DNA of 64,000 bases from Datura wrightii (lineage: Eukaryota > Streptophyta > Magnoliopsida > Solanales > Solanaceae). The first letter of the stretch is position 1, and every line of letters begins with the position of its first letter. Under the pieces are notes generated by a model. That model did not search any database, was not told where the DNA came from, and saw only the letters and a list, made by a program, of their open reading frames with translations. Made by a program: the position numbers and the translations under genes. The stretch covers positions 136,908,501-136,972,500 of the forward strand of contig JASDFA010000016.1 of NCBI GenBank assembly GCA_035772735.1, written 5' to 3'. Positions 1-11,455 of this stretch are shown here, one piece after another.

Positions 1-621
1 TAATATATGTATGGACTTATTCTTGCATTCAAGTTACACACTAAGGTGGCAAGGATTGCCTTTAGAAAGTCGTTATATGTTTACTAGAGCTCTTGAGTTA
101 TCTAAAAATCCTAAGAATTGTTTAACGCTTTATGTAGACACGTTACATTTTCTTTGAAAGTTGTATGTGTGTAGGAAAGTTAACCCAACTGTAGAAGTTG
201 AGGTGCTAATAGCAAAGGAAAGATAAGAGTAAATGTTAGATCTTTTAAGGTAATATGTGAGTTATATGCTCTCTGTCCGTAGCTGATTTCAAGAACCTTT
301 GAATGATGTTAAAATATGAGAAGGAGAAGGTTTAAGAGATAAGGTTGGTACTTATGTAAAAACTAAGTGCATATATGAATTTCTGGAGTAGTGAATATGA
401 GAGTAAATAATTAAGTAAGGAATGACGAATTCTATTTGGAAAAGAATTTAAGATGAATACAAAAAGTAGAGCTAAAGGTCTTTAACTTAGATGATAAGTG
501 TTACGATTGTTAATGAGTTAGGAAATTGGCTAGCAAGATTTACCCTGTTCTAAAGACGTTCAGCAAAAGAGTTATAAATAATATTGTTTACATTCAATTT
601 GTGTTATGTTAATGAAAGATG

Positions 622-699
622 AGTATAGTGTTAGATTCTTATGAAATGATTAGAATCGATCAGTATAGTGTTAGGTTCTTATGAAATGATTAGCATCGA
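622..699 (+). repeat. Two-copy tandem duplication, about 40 bp unit
   Basis: The phrase AGTATAGTGTTAG, followed by TTCTTATGAAATGATTAG, occurs at 622 and again at 662 with two substitutions. It lies in otherwise featureless AT-rich DNA. Confidence 0.85.
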
Positions 700-1481
700 A
701 TATTTTTGAGATAGTGACTAAAGTTAAAGAGAAGTTCTTCATCGTACTTTTTGAACAAGTATCGTTGATTATTTGTTCTAAGAGTTGGATTAACTTTTTC
801 AAGTTTTAAAGGATTTTTCTTGGAAGTTTCTAAATTGTTTATAATGTCGCTAAGCTTTCTTAAGCTCCTCATATATTGCAAAGGTTAACACGAGCCATTC
901 CTATGTTTTCTAAAGCATGACTATAAGTCTTTATTTATCTTAAGGCAGCCACTAGATAGTTTCTTAGAGTTTTTATGTTAAAGAGCTCCAAATTTTGGAT
1001 ACACGAGTTGTGTCTTCCTGTTCATATGTTACGTTTAGATGTGATATGATGTGGAATGAATGAGGTATGCTCACAATTCTTGATATGAAAGTATGACAGT
1101 AAAACGAGTATACGCACGAAATGAATGTTAAGATTGTTAATAGAAAATTTTAAGTTAAGATATTCCTCCTTGCTCCTTGTGTTAGAGTTGCTAGGAGATG
1201 TTTAAAATCATGAAAGTACATCTACATAGTCTTTATGATATTCCAGTCCTAGGAACTCCCCTAGAATTCAGTCACAACATATGTATATATTTAAATGCTA
1301 AATGAAAGACCTATATGTGTGTGGCATAATTGTAGTATTTGGGGTCATGGTAAGATCCTACACATGTTATACTTACTGAGTCAGCATATTTCCTGGTTGT
1401 AAGTATACATATAGTCTGTATGAGGCCTATCGGCTTCATTCATGATTGTGATTGAGATTTATTTTCGTTTTACTCTGGTAT

Positions 1482-1690
1482 GGTACACCGGCTGGAGATA
1501 TCTTTATTTACCCCACTATGGTACACTGGCTGGAGATATTTTTATTCTACCCCAGTATTATACACCCACTGGAGATATTTTTATTTTACCCCAGTGTGGT
1601 ACACTGGTTGGAGATATTTTTATTTTACCCCCATGTGGTACACTGGCTGGACATATTTTCATTTTACCCTGGTGTGGTACACCGACTGAA
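1482..1690 (+). repeat. 39-bp minisatellite, 5.5 copies, inside an LTR
   Basis: Units begin GGTACACYGGCTGGAGATA and end in a TTTTACCCC run. Starts are near 1482, 1520, 1559, 1598, 1637 and 1676, so the period is 38-39 bases. Because the period is a multiple of three and stop-poor, it opens all three forward frames; these are not genes. The same unit occurs in reverse at 24496-24640 in another B-family LTR. Confidence 0.9.
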
Positions 1691-2502
1691 TGAATTTTAT
1701 ATATGTATTTATGGTTGGCTGGCCGCTAGCATTACAGTTGTAGTTTCTTTGTGGTGCATTTCTTAATTGCATTTGCATCTCATTATAGAGTTATTATTAG
1801 GTTTTGATTTCTAGGATTCAAGGTTGTTGCTATTCCTTATTCTTGGTTCAGTTATGTTGAGTTCACTTATGTCATAGTGAGTTGTTATCAATTTCAGGTT
1901 GCAGGGTTCTAGGTTATATCTATCCTTTATATGTTTATGTGTTGAGTCAGTTATTACAGGATTGTTATTTCATAATTACAGTTTCAGCTTTACATACCTA
2001 TACATTTCATTCATACTAACGTCCCCTAACATAGGGACCTACATTCGTGCCGCAACTGCAGGTAGAGACTGTGATTACCAGTTGCAGTAGCGGTTTGTGA
2101 GATCAGCGAATGTGTTGGTATTCACTTTTCTTCCTGGAGCTAGGGATTAGTTATTTCTTCTTGAGTTTTAAGTTATAGTTACAGGTAGGTCGGAGCCCTA
2201 TTCCAACCATTAGTTCAGTTTACTCATTAGAGGCTTTGTGGACTTTGTATGTGTACTATTATTCAGTTGGTGGCCTTGTCGGCTTTCCATTGCTTGGTTA
2301 AGCCTAGTCATGGCCTAATGGACATTTCAGTTATTTATTTGTGGTAGTTAAGACCTGATGGGTCCAGGTGATTACTCCAGTTGATTGTGACAGGTGGCAT
2401 AGAAGGCCCAAGTGTTACACTTACAAATGTTGTATAGTCGGCTTCTTGGTCAGTCAAATATCGAGAGCTAGTCGCGCCCTCCCCCAGTTTCGGGATGTGA
2501 CA

Positions 2503-3190
2503 ATCACATACCAATACTACACAGTTTTGGTCAACTCGTCTAGCTAATATAGATTCGCCAATTGGCGTAGAAACAACAAATGGTATAGGTAATAACTCAG
2601 GGACTGTCTCAAACTGACTCGCAACTAACAGTGTAACATAAGAGAGTGTAGAACCGGGATCAAGAATGACATATACTATATGAGAATAAATAATCAAAGT
2701 AACTATAACAACATCAAGTGAGGCCTCCTGGTCCTGCCGACCGCCCAAAGGATAAAATCAGTAATGGGTTGCCTCGGAACCAGAAGCCTCTCACCCTCTA
2801 CCTCTGCAACTTCCTGCTGCTAACGAAGGATCAGGTCTGGGAGGTCGTACGGAGGATGATAAAGCAACTGCTGATCACTCTGATTGTGCCTGATCTACCT
2901 CGACCCTATCTAAACAATCCCTCATAAAGATCCTTGGATGCCCAAAACGATAGCATACATTCTACCCCTGACGGCACTGACCTGAATGGGATCTCCCACA
3001 CTGAGGATAATGCGGCAATAGTGGTCTCTTCTGCCCCGCCCACTTCTATCATCGAGAGCTAGACTGAGCTGGGCACTGGTCTCTTCTCTATCCCTGAAAT
3101 TGAGGTGGGGCACTCTTGATAGGCCTAACTGACTGCCTGGATGACTAAGGCGCTGGGTCACCCTGTGGCCATCTGTAAGAACCGACGGTC
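2503..3190 (-). pseudogene. Chromovirus B: gag zinc knuckles and protease fragment
   Basis: Read on the minus strand from 3190 downward, this continues the gag of element B after its solo-LTR insertion. Two zinc-knuckle-like motifs lie at about 2930-3000: a C-G-R-S-H-S-G-Q-C motif, a stop, then CYRFGHPRIFMRDC, in which the second cysteine is Phe. The protease part (2503-2748) contains ILDPGSTLSYVT. This is the plant chromovirus form of the aspartic protease active site, with D-P-G in place of D-T/S-G. It is followed by STPIGESI and ARRVDQNC, both typical of the family. The frame stops at 2503 where the opposing LTR begins. Stops and lost cysteines make it non-functional. Confidence 0.85.
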
Positions 3191-5535
3191 TATCACGACC
3201 CAAACAGAGGCCCTGATTGTAAACATAGGACAAGGGACCTCGAGAGACCCCAAGTAGACTCATGGAATAAGCATACATCTAGACTCAACCGATAGACTAA
3301 AGAAATCATCAATATAACTCAGCAGAAGTCTAACTCATCATAACATCATAATAAGCATCCGATGCTAACACATACATAAGTCTGAAAAGCCTCTAATTTG
3401 GATGAGTTGATGGGACAAGATCCCAACTAACTCAACAATACTGAAATTGAAAATATATAAGGAACTGAAACTCTATCCCTCGAAAGATGAGAATTCACCA
3501 ACCAAGTAGGAGATAACTCTGGCAATCCACTATGAACGGGTCTGAGCCTGGGAGATGGGTCCTATATCATGAAATGATACAACATAGAAAGTGTGCGGTT
3601 AGTACATGGAATGTGCCGAGTATGCAAGGTAAGTAAAACCGCTTAAGTAAAGTAAATCATTTAAAGCATTTTGTAACATATCATAAGCTTTCAAATCTGA
3701 GATGACATAACTACATGCTCTCATTCTAAAGTCATAATCTTTTCATAATGTGACCATGCATAGCTTCATAATATCATAACTGACTCAAAAGGCTCAAAGC
3801 TAACATATGACATTTGTAGAAAAGCTGAACAATGAGTCAAACCTTACTTTTAGAACATGCATGCTTAATGTAATAATCATAAGTAATGAATATGCAAATC
3901 TGAAACATGTAGACATTGGGAGACTTGTCACTTAACTGACATGCCACGATAGAGTTTACATGGTCTCGACTATTACATTCAAGTGGACAGAGCCGTCCAA
4001 AATCTTGCCAGGGCTAAGGACGCTACCATAATATCAATATCAAGCTCATGGGCCATTAGGGCCAGGAACAGCTCACAAGGGAGGTTCAAATAACAGAATA
4101 GTATCAACCTACGTTGGCGCGTAGTTCTGGGGCATTGGGTGATCGAACCTTAGCCCACTCGATGCTAGACTCTTCTCCCAAAACATGCAATGCTATACAT
4201 CATATGTAACACGAAGCTCAACAATGGAATAATGCATAACACTCAACATCGTCTGAAACGAAGCTCAACATTGTCATTTGACAAACCTCAATTATAAAAT
4301 CATGCATAGAATCGAAATCATATGAAAACGAAGCTCAATAATCCATACATCTCAATTAATGAATTCATGCATATGAGAAGCTTTATTTCAAAACATACCA
4401 CAAGCTCAAAGATAAGTGGGAGCATCTACTTCAAAACCATGTGGTAAGCTTACTTGAGAGATAGTAGATCGTCATACTTGATATAAGGGCCTTGCCCAAA
4501 AACTTTATCATGCTTGGATCTACTCAATTCATTTTGAAAACAACATCATAATCATGGGTAGCTTTAGAAACATGCTTTTCATTATCAAATCTCATCATCA
4601 TCACACATTCATCATCATTCTCTTCTTTCATGAACTTCTCATCCATGGGCATTTAAATTTCATAATTTAGAAAACACAATTTTGATTGAAAACAATTTAA
4701 AATCTTCCCATGCTTCAGAATTCATCAATATAAACATAATCTAATCGCACCCATGTGTAGAAATTGAAGAATCATGTAATTGGGTAAATCCCCATAACTT
4801 GATCATATGAATTTCTCATACTTAGCTAGAGATTTGGGCATGGGTGAAGAAGAAAACACCCACTCATAACCCTACATACCTGGGAGGGATGATTTTACCA
4901 CTTCTCTAATTTCCCAAGGTGAAATTCCAACGGAAACCTTCAAAACTTTCTCTAAATCCTCTATTGAAACTCTTAAATTTGCATGCATGGAATGACTTAG
5001 CTTAGAGTAGGTTTTCCCCTCTTAAAACCCTGTAAAATGAGCCCTAAACGATGTAGTATAGGCCCCTAGGACTTAGGAATTAAGGAAAAGCCCTTAATAA
5101 AATCACAAAATTTGGCTGACTGCCAGTCCCCATGAGGGACTAGACGACTCGTGCTCTCAGGCCACAACTCATGGTCATGAGTCGTCTGGTACACTGCTCA
5201 AAACCACTAGGGCACCTAACGAAAGACACTCAACTCATGGTGGGTGGCCGTGACTCGTGGTCACCATCCGTGGCTTCTACTGCCCAATGCCTCCTTGCCA
5301 CAACTATTCTAGGCCATGGGAGACCTCACGAGTTGTGAGGCCTGACCACGACTCGTGGTCATGCCCGTGGTCTTCTCAACAAGCCCTACCAACCGTACTA
5401 GACCACGAGTCACCTCATGACTCATGGTCACTCCTCATGAGTCTCCTCACAGTTCATCCTGTGACCTGGTGCGAAATTTTAGTTTTTCACTATTTTGACT
5501 ACCGGGTCTAATTCTTGGGTTCTCAGGGTATTACA
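3191..5535 (-). mobile_element. Solo LTR, family A, target duplication CGGTC
   Basis: On the minus strand it starts TGTAATACCCTGAGAACC (5535 downward) and ends GGGTCGTGATA (3191), matching both ends of the element X LTRs. The five bases CGGTC lie on each side (3186-3190 and 5536-5540), and the gag frame of B resumes across it. It therefore transposed into gag and later lost its internal region and one LTR by LTR-LTR recombination. Length is 2345 bases. The fragment 8580-9054 of element X, read forward, shows the same order of landmarks as its reverse at 3191-3650. Confidence 0.93.
5130..5470 (-). repeat. Array of imperfect CCACGAGTCGTGG palindromes in LTR U3
   Basis: Many copies of a 10-13 base motif around GACTCGTGG / CCACGAGTC lie in both orientations within about 340 bases next to the LTR start. 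Equivalent arrays sit at the same place in the other family A LTRs (7020-7395, 22010-22360, 30670-30945, 37725-38100, 49905-50160). Several copies contain TGACTCA or TGAGTCA. Confidence 0.8.
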
Positions 5536-6447
5536 CGGTCCTAGCTCTCTTCCTTTGCTCCTACTATATCCGAGTATCCCATAATTGATGAACTAATTTT
5601 CTTCCTTTTGGGAAAAAGCCTGAATTCGTGCAATGTCCATGTGCTCCTGAGTAGATAGCCCTAAAGAATATCGAGCTATATGAAGCCTTACTCCCAACAC
5701 GAACTAATGAACTGTATCCTCCATCGTCTGAACCATGTGTGGAGCATACGTGGAAAGTGAATTAAACCGATGACAACACTCATGCACACTCATACTACCC
5801 TTCTTTAGGTGTAAAAACTGCTCAGCTCGAGCTTGTCAAAGCTCCCAAGGTAGATAGTGGTGCATAAAGGCCTCGAAGAACTCTTCCCACTCAGCTGGTG
5901 GTGCATCAGCTCCTTTGGATTGAGCCCAAGCCTCATACCACAATATAGCCATATTACGTAGTCTGAAGGCCGCCAACTCTACTTCCTCAGTTAGTGTAGC
6001 TTGCAACACCTTCAACACCCTATATGTCTGATCAATAAAGTCTTGAGGATCATCTCTCGGGTTTGAACCGGTGAATATGGGAGTGCTCAAACTCAAGAAC
6101 ACGCAAGCCCTAGAACTTTCAATTTCCTGGACTCTATGTCTCTCTATCGCCTCCAATCATCGCTCCAGACCTGCAGCTATACGAGCCATCAGCTGAACAG
6201 CTTCCTCAAGACCCTGTCCTTTTGGAACAATCGGAAGTACCACAGGCGTAGGAGGGTTTGTCACTCTACTACCCTTAGGTACTACTGGTATGGGAGGAGC
6301 TGGATGGCTATCTGCCACTTCTATAACCGATGCTGGAGGAACTGTAATACTTGGGGCAGGAGACTCACTTGGAACCTCTAACCTATCTCCCTAATCCACT
6401 AAAGGGCGACTAATACCCTATCCTACGGCTGTGCCAATCAACCTCAT
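5536..6447 (-). pseudogene. Chromovirus B: gag N-terminal part
   Basis: The start is taken at the minus-strand ATG at 6447 (M-R-L-I-G-T-A-V-G), which opens the usual low-complexity Pro/Ser leader. The retrotransposon gag core follows: FTGSNPRDDPQDFIDQ, then WYEAW and EWEEFFEAFMHHYLP, near 5840-6110. The core runs on to QFLHLKKGSMSVHEC and ends at 5536 where the solo LTR entered. In-frame stops occur in the leader (two TAGs), before the core (TGA) and after WEL (TGA, where related gags read Arg). It would encode the capsid-like structural protein of element B. The chromovirus assignment rests on the primer site and LTR beside it. Confidence 0.85.
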
Positions 6448-6660
6448 TGTCATATCCTTTTCACATACATACTCTAAAACAATAACACGATTTAAATATT
6501 GCAGTACTTATGGCCTCACTCTATAGCATGAACTATTAGTAAAAGAAGTGAAATGATTCCATATGTCTTGTAGCCTCCTGATTATAAGTATGGTACACAA
6601 CATACCCATAAGAAAGACACTACTAGATACGACTTTGTGGACTCCATAGGACACCACTTC
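6448..6660 (-). other. Chromovirus B: untranslated leader between primer site and gag
   Basis: No ORF or recognisable motif. Its position between the PBS (6661-6674) and the gag ATG (6447) makes it the 5' untranslated leader of B. Confidence 0.55.
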
Positions 6661-6674
6661 GCTCTGATACTAGG
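6661..6674 (-). promoter_or_regulatory. Primer-binding site of element B
   Basis: The minus strand reads CCTAGTATCAGAGC a few bases inside the LTR end. It matches the TGGTATCAGAGC complement of plant initiator-Met tRNA with one change. Confidence 0.85.
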
Positions 6675-6676
6675 CC

Positions 6677-6961
6677 TGTCATGCCCCAAAATTGGGGTAG
6701 GGCGCAACTGGCACTCGAGTCATGATTGATCTAGAAGCCAACTATATAACGCCTAAAAATGTAACACTAAGGCTGACTAAGCCAATTGTCATAGCCAACC
6801 AAGATAAATAATGGACAGATAAGGTCTCGATAATGAAAACTAAGCAACCGAAAAATCCGACAAGGCTACAATAAAGCTAAACAGAGAAATAGAAAATCAA
6901 AATGACTACATAATCAAAACTACTATACAAACTAGTATACATCAGCCTCTACAGAGTAAAC
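6677..6961 (-). mobile_element. 5' LTR of element B, inner part (outer part at 24065-26455)
   Basis: On the minus strand this is the last 285 bases of the LTR. It ends CCCCAATTTTGGGGCATGACA just before the primer site. The rest of the LTR is found beyond element X at 24065-26455. The five bases TAAAC at 6957-6961 are the target duplicated by X. The palindrome CCCCAAAATTGGGG at the tip is notable and recurs, decayed, in the other B-family LTRs. Confidence 0.85.
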
Positions 6962-9054
6962 TGTAATGCCCCAAAAACCTTAAGATTAGACTCAGGGGTT
7001 TAAAATGGAGAAAACTGGGAATTCTACACCAAGTCACAGAACGATTCATTCTGTTACCCGTGGGGTAGACCACAAGTCGTAAAGTGACTCGTCATGAGGT
7101 GCTGGAATTGAGTTTAGAAATTTGTTATTTGGGATCACCACGGGCATGAACACAAGTCGTGGTCAAGCCCCACGACTCATTGAGTCAGTCGTGGTCAGGA
7201 TTGGCTAAGAGTTGATGATTTTTGGGCAGTGAAGACCATGAGTGGTAACCACAAGTAGTGGTCACCAGTAACGACTTGTGCAGTGTCCCATGATGAGCCC
7301 CTGGGGAAATGTTGGAAGTGTACTCAACGATTGGTGGCCACGAGTCATGGCCTTGGACGACGACTCGTCCAGTCCCTCGTGGGGACTGGTAGTCAGTTAT
7401 TTTTTGAAAATTTAGTAAGGTCATATCCATAATTCCTATAATCCTAAGGCCTAAACTATGTCATTTTAAGCTATGAACAGTGAGTATTAAGAGGGTCAAG
7501 TTCATTCTAGACTATTCCAACTCATGCATGCAAACTTAGAGGGCTAAGGAGGTGATCAAGCTTAATTCCTTCAAGTTTTTTCTCAATTTTTCATTGGGAA
7601 ATTAAGGGAGTGGTGAAATCAATCCATCTGATGAATGGGTGAATTTGTTCACACCCATGCCCAATCTCTCCCATATTCATGAAATTCTATTGATAATTTT
7701 ATGGTGTTTTATCCCAATTCTTATGAATTCCTTATGATCTATCTATGGATTAATCTCCTTCATGTATCAATTTATATTCTATGAATCATGGGCCGATTTT
7801 ACAACTATTTCAATTATAAACTTATGGACTTAAATATGTACAAAACTATTCCCAATTATGCATGTTTTATGGAAGTTCAAGTTATTATTTTACTTTGATG
7901 TTGATGTTCATTAACCCATTATGATTTATGACTTATGATATGATTTCTCTCGATGGCTCATAATGAATTTTGAATCAAGTATATACATGTTTTACAACTA
8001 TGCATGAACCTCATGATTTATGATTCATGATTATGGCAGACTCACGGGCCTTATTTCATGGCTAGTTCATGTATTTTCAAGCATGCTTATGATTGCCATG
8101 ATTTAACTAGTCCATGAATTTCATGTATATTATCCTATGAGCACTATATATGTTTTGGGAGTAGTATTTAACACCGAGTGGGTTTGAGGCCCAAATTTTT
8201 CCTTGAGTCTCAAAACTACGTGCCACTGTAGGTCATGATGGGACCTCCCTTGGATTATCCCCTTTGCACGAATGGGCCTTTCATGAGTGATATCACATCT
8301 TTTTCATGGTTCTACCCTTGGCAAGGTACGAACACCCTCCCGATAGGGGTTTATAGGTCGGGCTCCATATGTGCTCATATGGGGTATGTCAGTTATAAGA
8401 ATCTCCCACTGTTCCTCATGATTTCATGCATGTTTATGATTATGCACTTTGGCTCAATTCATATTCAATAAAGATTTTATCTTATGATTATGATTATGCT
8501 AATTTTCAAATATTTGGAAAACCTTATGCCTTATGTTAACATTGTGGTATTTATATTATGATCATGCTGTCCTATTCTTATGAACTTTTTATGTATTTAC
8601 TTACCTTGAATACACAATACATTCCACATACAGACCGAAAACTCTATTTTGTATCATTTCATGATATAAGCTCCGCTACTCAAACTTAGCCTCGACCCTA
8701 GCTAGCCTTTCCGAAGTTAGAAGCCTTTCTCAGTTAGTGAGTCCTCATCTCTCGAGGACCATCTCTTATCAGCTATCTTGTATTTTCAGTTTCAGTTTTA
8801 GGGAGTTAGTTGGGGGTCTTGTCCCATTAGCTCATAAATATTAGAGGATTTCTTGGACATAGTTTATATCCAGCTTTAAACTCATGTGATGTATCTTAGA
8901 TTTCATTTTTTTTCAGACTACTATTATGTTATTCATGTTGATCTTCCTCTTTTGTTGATTGAGTTAGATGTATGTTCATGCCATGGATCAACTTGGAGTC
9001 CCTCGGGGTTCCTCGTCCTGTGTCTCGATCCCGGCCCATGTTCGAATCGTGATA
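6962..9054 (+). mobile_element. 5' LTR of element X
   Basis: Begins TGTAATGCCCCAAAAACC and ends CGAATCGTGATA (a decayed TCGTGACA), 2093 bases. The U3 carries the GACTCGTGG palindrome array at 7020-7395. A TATATATG box at 8145 precedes a conserved GGAGTAGTATTTAACAC, which recurs in the other family A LTRs. Confidence 0.93.
8145..8152 (+). promoter_or_regulatory. Putative TATA box of element X 5' LTR
   Basis: TATATATG is followed by GTTTTGGGAGTAGTATTTAAC. The same block is kept at 23127 in the 3' LTR and near 26576 in another family A LTR, which supports a promoter role. The start site was not determined. Confidence 0.45.
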
Positions 9055-9058
9055 AACT

Positions 9059-9070
9059 TGGTATTGGAGC
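9059..9070 (+). promoter_or_regulatory. Primer-binding site of element X
   Basis: TGGTATTGGAGC lies four bases inside the 5' LTR. The canonical plant site for initiator-Met tRNA is TGGTATCAGAGC, so two positions have changed. Confidence 0.9.
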
Positions 9071-9264
9071 AATGGTTTGAAGTGTCCTAGGGTGTCCGAA
9101 AGTCGCGTTAAGTATAGTCTTTTTCATGGGTGAGAAGTGCGCACACTTATGATGAAGAGGCCACGAAACATTTAGGAAATGTTCCCTTCTTTTATCATCT
9201 CATGTCGTGCGATGAAATGTCTATTTATCCTTCTAACTCGTGCTATACATGTTTGCAAAATCAT

Positions 9265-10345
9265 GCCTCCACGTCGAGTGAACTAAAGGAGAAATGGAAA
9301 CAAGCACGAGAACGGCAACTGAGAGGGGCACCATCAGGCCCCACCAGCCCATGAGGTGCATGCACCAGAGTCGGCTGCCCACTCTGAATTCAGGGAAGCC
9401 ATATAGATGCTAGCATATTCCTTAACCGCCCATGTCAATCAACAAGCGGTGGCACATCTCCCTCAGAACGAGAACGCACCGGCGGCTCAGGTCAGGGATT
9501 TTCTTAAGATGAACCCGCCATAGTTTCTTGGGTCAAAAATGGACAAGGATCAACATGAGTTCATTGATGAGATTTGGAAGATCACCCGGGTCATAGGAGT
9601 GACAAATGGGGAGTGCATCGACTTTGCCTCTTATCAATGAAAGGGGTTGTGCATATCTGGTTCAAATAGTGGAAAGATAGTAGGGTAGTGGGAGTAGGCC
9701 CTATCAGTTAGGATGAGTTTTATGCAGCCTCTCTAGATTGGTTCTTTCCTCATGAGATGAGGGAGATGAAAGTGGTAGAGTTTGTGAATCTAAAGCAGGT
9801 TAACATGACAGTTCAGGAGTACGCTTTGGAGTTCACCTGTTTATCCAAGTATGCACCATAGTTTGTGGCAGAACAGAGAGCTCGGGTGAGCAAGTTTGTA
9901 CATGGAGTGGCGGACCACCTGGATAAGGATTGTAGGATCGCCATGCTGCATTAGGACATGGATTTTCCCCCATAGTTTTACACGCCAGCAGATGGAGACA
10001 GTGTATCAGAGGGGGAGAGAGGTTATGAGGGCCAGAATAGACACTAATGCAATTTCTCAACATAGATCAGGGAGCGGACTTCACTAGTAGTCTCATCATA
10101 GGTCTTTTGCTCCAGCACCATTATTAGCTAGTATACCATCTAGACCATAAAGTGATCAGAGGAGCAAGCCCTCAGATTCGAGGGGGCAGGGTAGCATGCA
10201 GACAGAGTGCACCTTCCCAGTCTGTGTGAAGTGTGGCAAGAACCAGCTAGGGAGGTGTTTAGTTAGGTCAGACGCTTGTTTAGGGTGTGGCAAACCTAGA
10301 CACAAACTCAGGAATTGCCCTTCAGCTAGACTAGGGGGTGGTTGA
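9265..10345 (+). pseudogene. Element X gag
   Basis: The start ATG at 9265 gives M-P-P-R-R-V-N, the common chromovirus gag start. The frame then shows the capsid region: FLKMNPP, a stop where related gags read a residue before F-L-G, then DQHEFIDEIWKI and later QYALEF-type sequence near 9810-9840. Two zinc knuckles lie at 10223-10320: CVKCGKNQLGRC, in which the His is Leu, and CLGCGKPRHKLRNC, which keeps the full C-x2-C-x4-H-x4-C pattern. At least six in-frame stops occur, mainly TAG. The gag protein would have packaged the RNA; this copy cannot make it. The reading frame continues into protease. Confidence 0.85.
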
Positions 10346-10999
10346 GCCTGTATGTTATCCGCTAGTGTACCAGCTCCAGCAGTACATCCCTCCCAACATG
10401 GTGCTTCGACTAGTTCAACTGGCGGTCAGCGTCTGAATAGGTATGCCCTTGCATGTCAACAGGAGCAGGAGACTTCCCCCAACATGGTTACTGGTATGTT
10501 ACGCGTTTTCCACCTTGATGTTTATGCTTTGTTAGATCCAGGGGTAATCTTGTCTTTTGTGACATCTTTTACTAGTAGTTTCGGAGTCAGTCCCTAAATC
10601 CTATAAGAAACTTTCTTAGTCTCTACTCCAATTGGTGATTCAGTTATAGACCGACGGGTATATAGAAATTTCCAGGTCTCAGTTCTTCAGAAAATCACCC
10701 CAACAGACCTAGTAGAGTTAGCCATGACAAATTTCGATGTTATCTTTGGAATGAATAGGCTACACGCATGTTATGCCTCAGTTAATTGTAGAACCCATGT
10801 TGTAAAGTTCAGATTTCCAGGTGAGCCTGTCCTAGATTGGAAGGGTAGTTCAGTTGTGCATGTACGTCGTTCCATTTCCTACCTTAAGGCCAAAAAGATG
10901 ATTTCCAAAGATTGTGTATACCATTTAGTTAGGGTTAAGGATGATACATCCGAAACCCCGACTATCCAGTCAGTTCCAGTAGCATGTGGGTATCCATAA
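10346..10999 (+). pseudogene. Element X protease
   Basis: The active-site loop is ALLDPGVILSFVT, the D-P-G version usual in plant chromoviruses. It is followed by STPIGDSVI and the conserved downstream block FDVIFGMNRLHACYASVNCR, then the linker SISYLKAKKMISKDCVYHLVRV. A stop after G-V-S-P near 10595 and another near 10999 break the frame. The enzyme would have cut the gag-pol polyprotein. The domain order (gag knuckles, protease, RT) is intact. Confidence 0.85.
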
Positions 11000-11455
11000 G
11001 TGTTCCCTGATGATCTACTGGTATTCCTCTCGAGAGGGAAATCAATTTCACTATTGACCTTCTTCCCAACACGTAACCTATATCTATTTCTCCTTATAGA
11101 ATGGCTCTAGATGAGCTAAAGGAGTATTTGAAGGATCTGCAAGACAAGGGTTTCATCAGACCTAGCAAGTCTCCATGGGGTGCACTAGTTCTATTTGTTC
11201 GAAAGAAGGATGGTTCTCTTCAGTTGTCCATTGATTATCGGCAATTGAACTAAGTCACCATCAAAAACAGGTATCCTCTTCCCAGGATTGATGATATTTT
11301 TGATCAGCTTCAGGGTGCGAAGTGCTTTTCAAAGATAGACCTCAGATCCAAATACCATCAGCTCAGGGTTTGGGAGAGTGATATTTTGAAGACAGCCTTT
11401 AACACACAGTATGATCATTATGAGTATGTAGTTATGTCTTTTGGACTAACAAATG
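11000..11455 (+). pseudogene. Element X reverse transcriptase, N-terminal half
   Basis: After PVACGYP-stop the reading continues with VFPDDL, PYRMA, KGFIRPSKSPWGALVLFVRKKDGSL and IDYRQLN, a stop, then NRYPLPRIDDIFDQLQGAKCFSKIDL. This is the fingers and first palm motif of Ty3 RT; the catalytic D of KIDL is present. An extra base at about 11455 (T-N-A-S-C where relatives read T-N-A-P-A-A-F) shifts the frame into the next ORF. Confidence 0.85.

Larger units (their letters stand above)
1..2502 (+). mobile_element. LTR of family B, 5' end off the window
   Basis: The right end reads CGGGATGTGACA after a stretch (about 2430-2502) that matches, allowing for divergence, the 3' end of the chromovirus B LTR read in reverse at 6677-6750. 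It shares the phrase for GGCTTCTxG, the 'GCGCCCTxCCCC' run and the terminal TGACA. It also carries the same 39-bp tandem repeat (1482-1690) found reversed in the B LTR at 24496-24640. It ends abruptly inside the protease frame of element B, so it is an insertion into B in the opposite orientation. The other end and its target duplication are outside the window, so solo LTR and full element cannot be told apart. Positions 1 to about 1390 hold no coding signal and I could not align them confidently to the other B LTRs; they are probably its U3. Confidence 0.65.

Noticed and set aside
1442..1766. Three overlapping forward ORFs with periodic Tyr/Trp/Phe-rich peptides
   Set aside because: They come from the 39-bp tandem repeat, whose length is a multiple of three; all three frames are open and none has a homologous domain.
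7185..7430. ORFs in the GACTCGTGG regions (also 5257-5511, 22165-22451, 37960-38148)
   Set aside because: They lie in LTR U3 palindrome arrays and are not conserved between the two LTRs of the same element.
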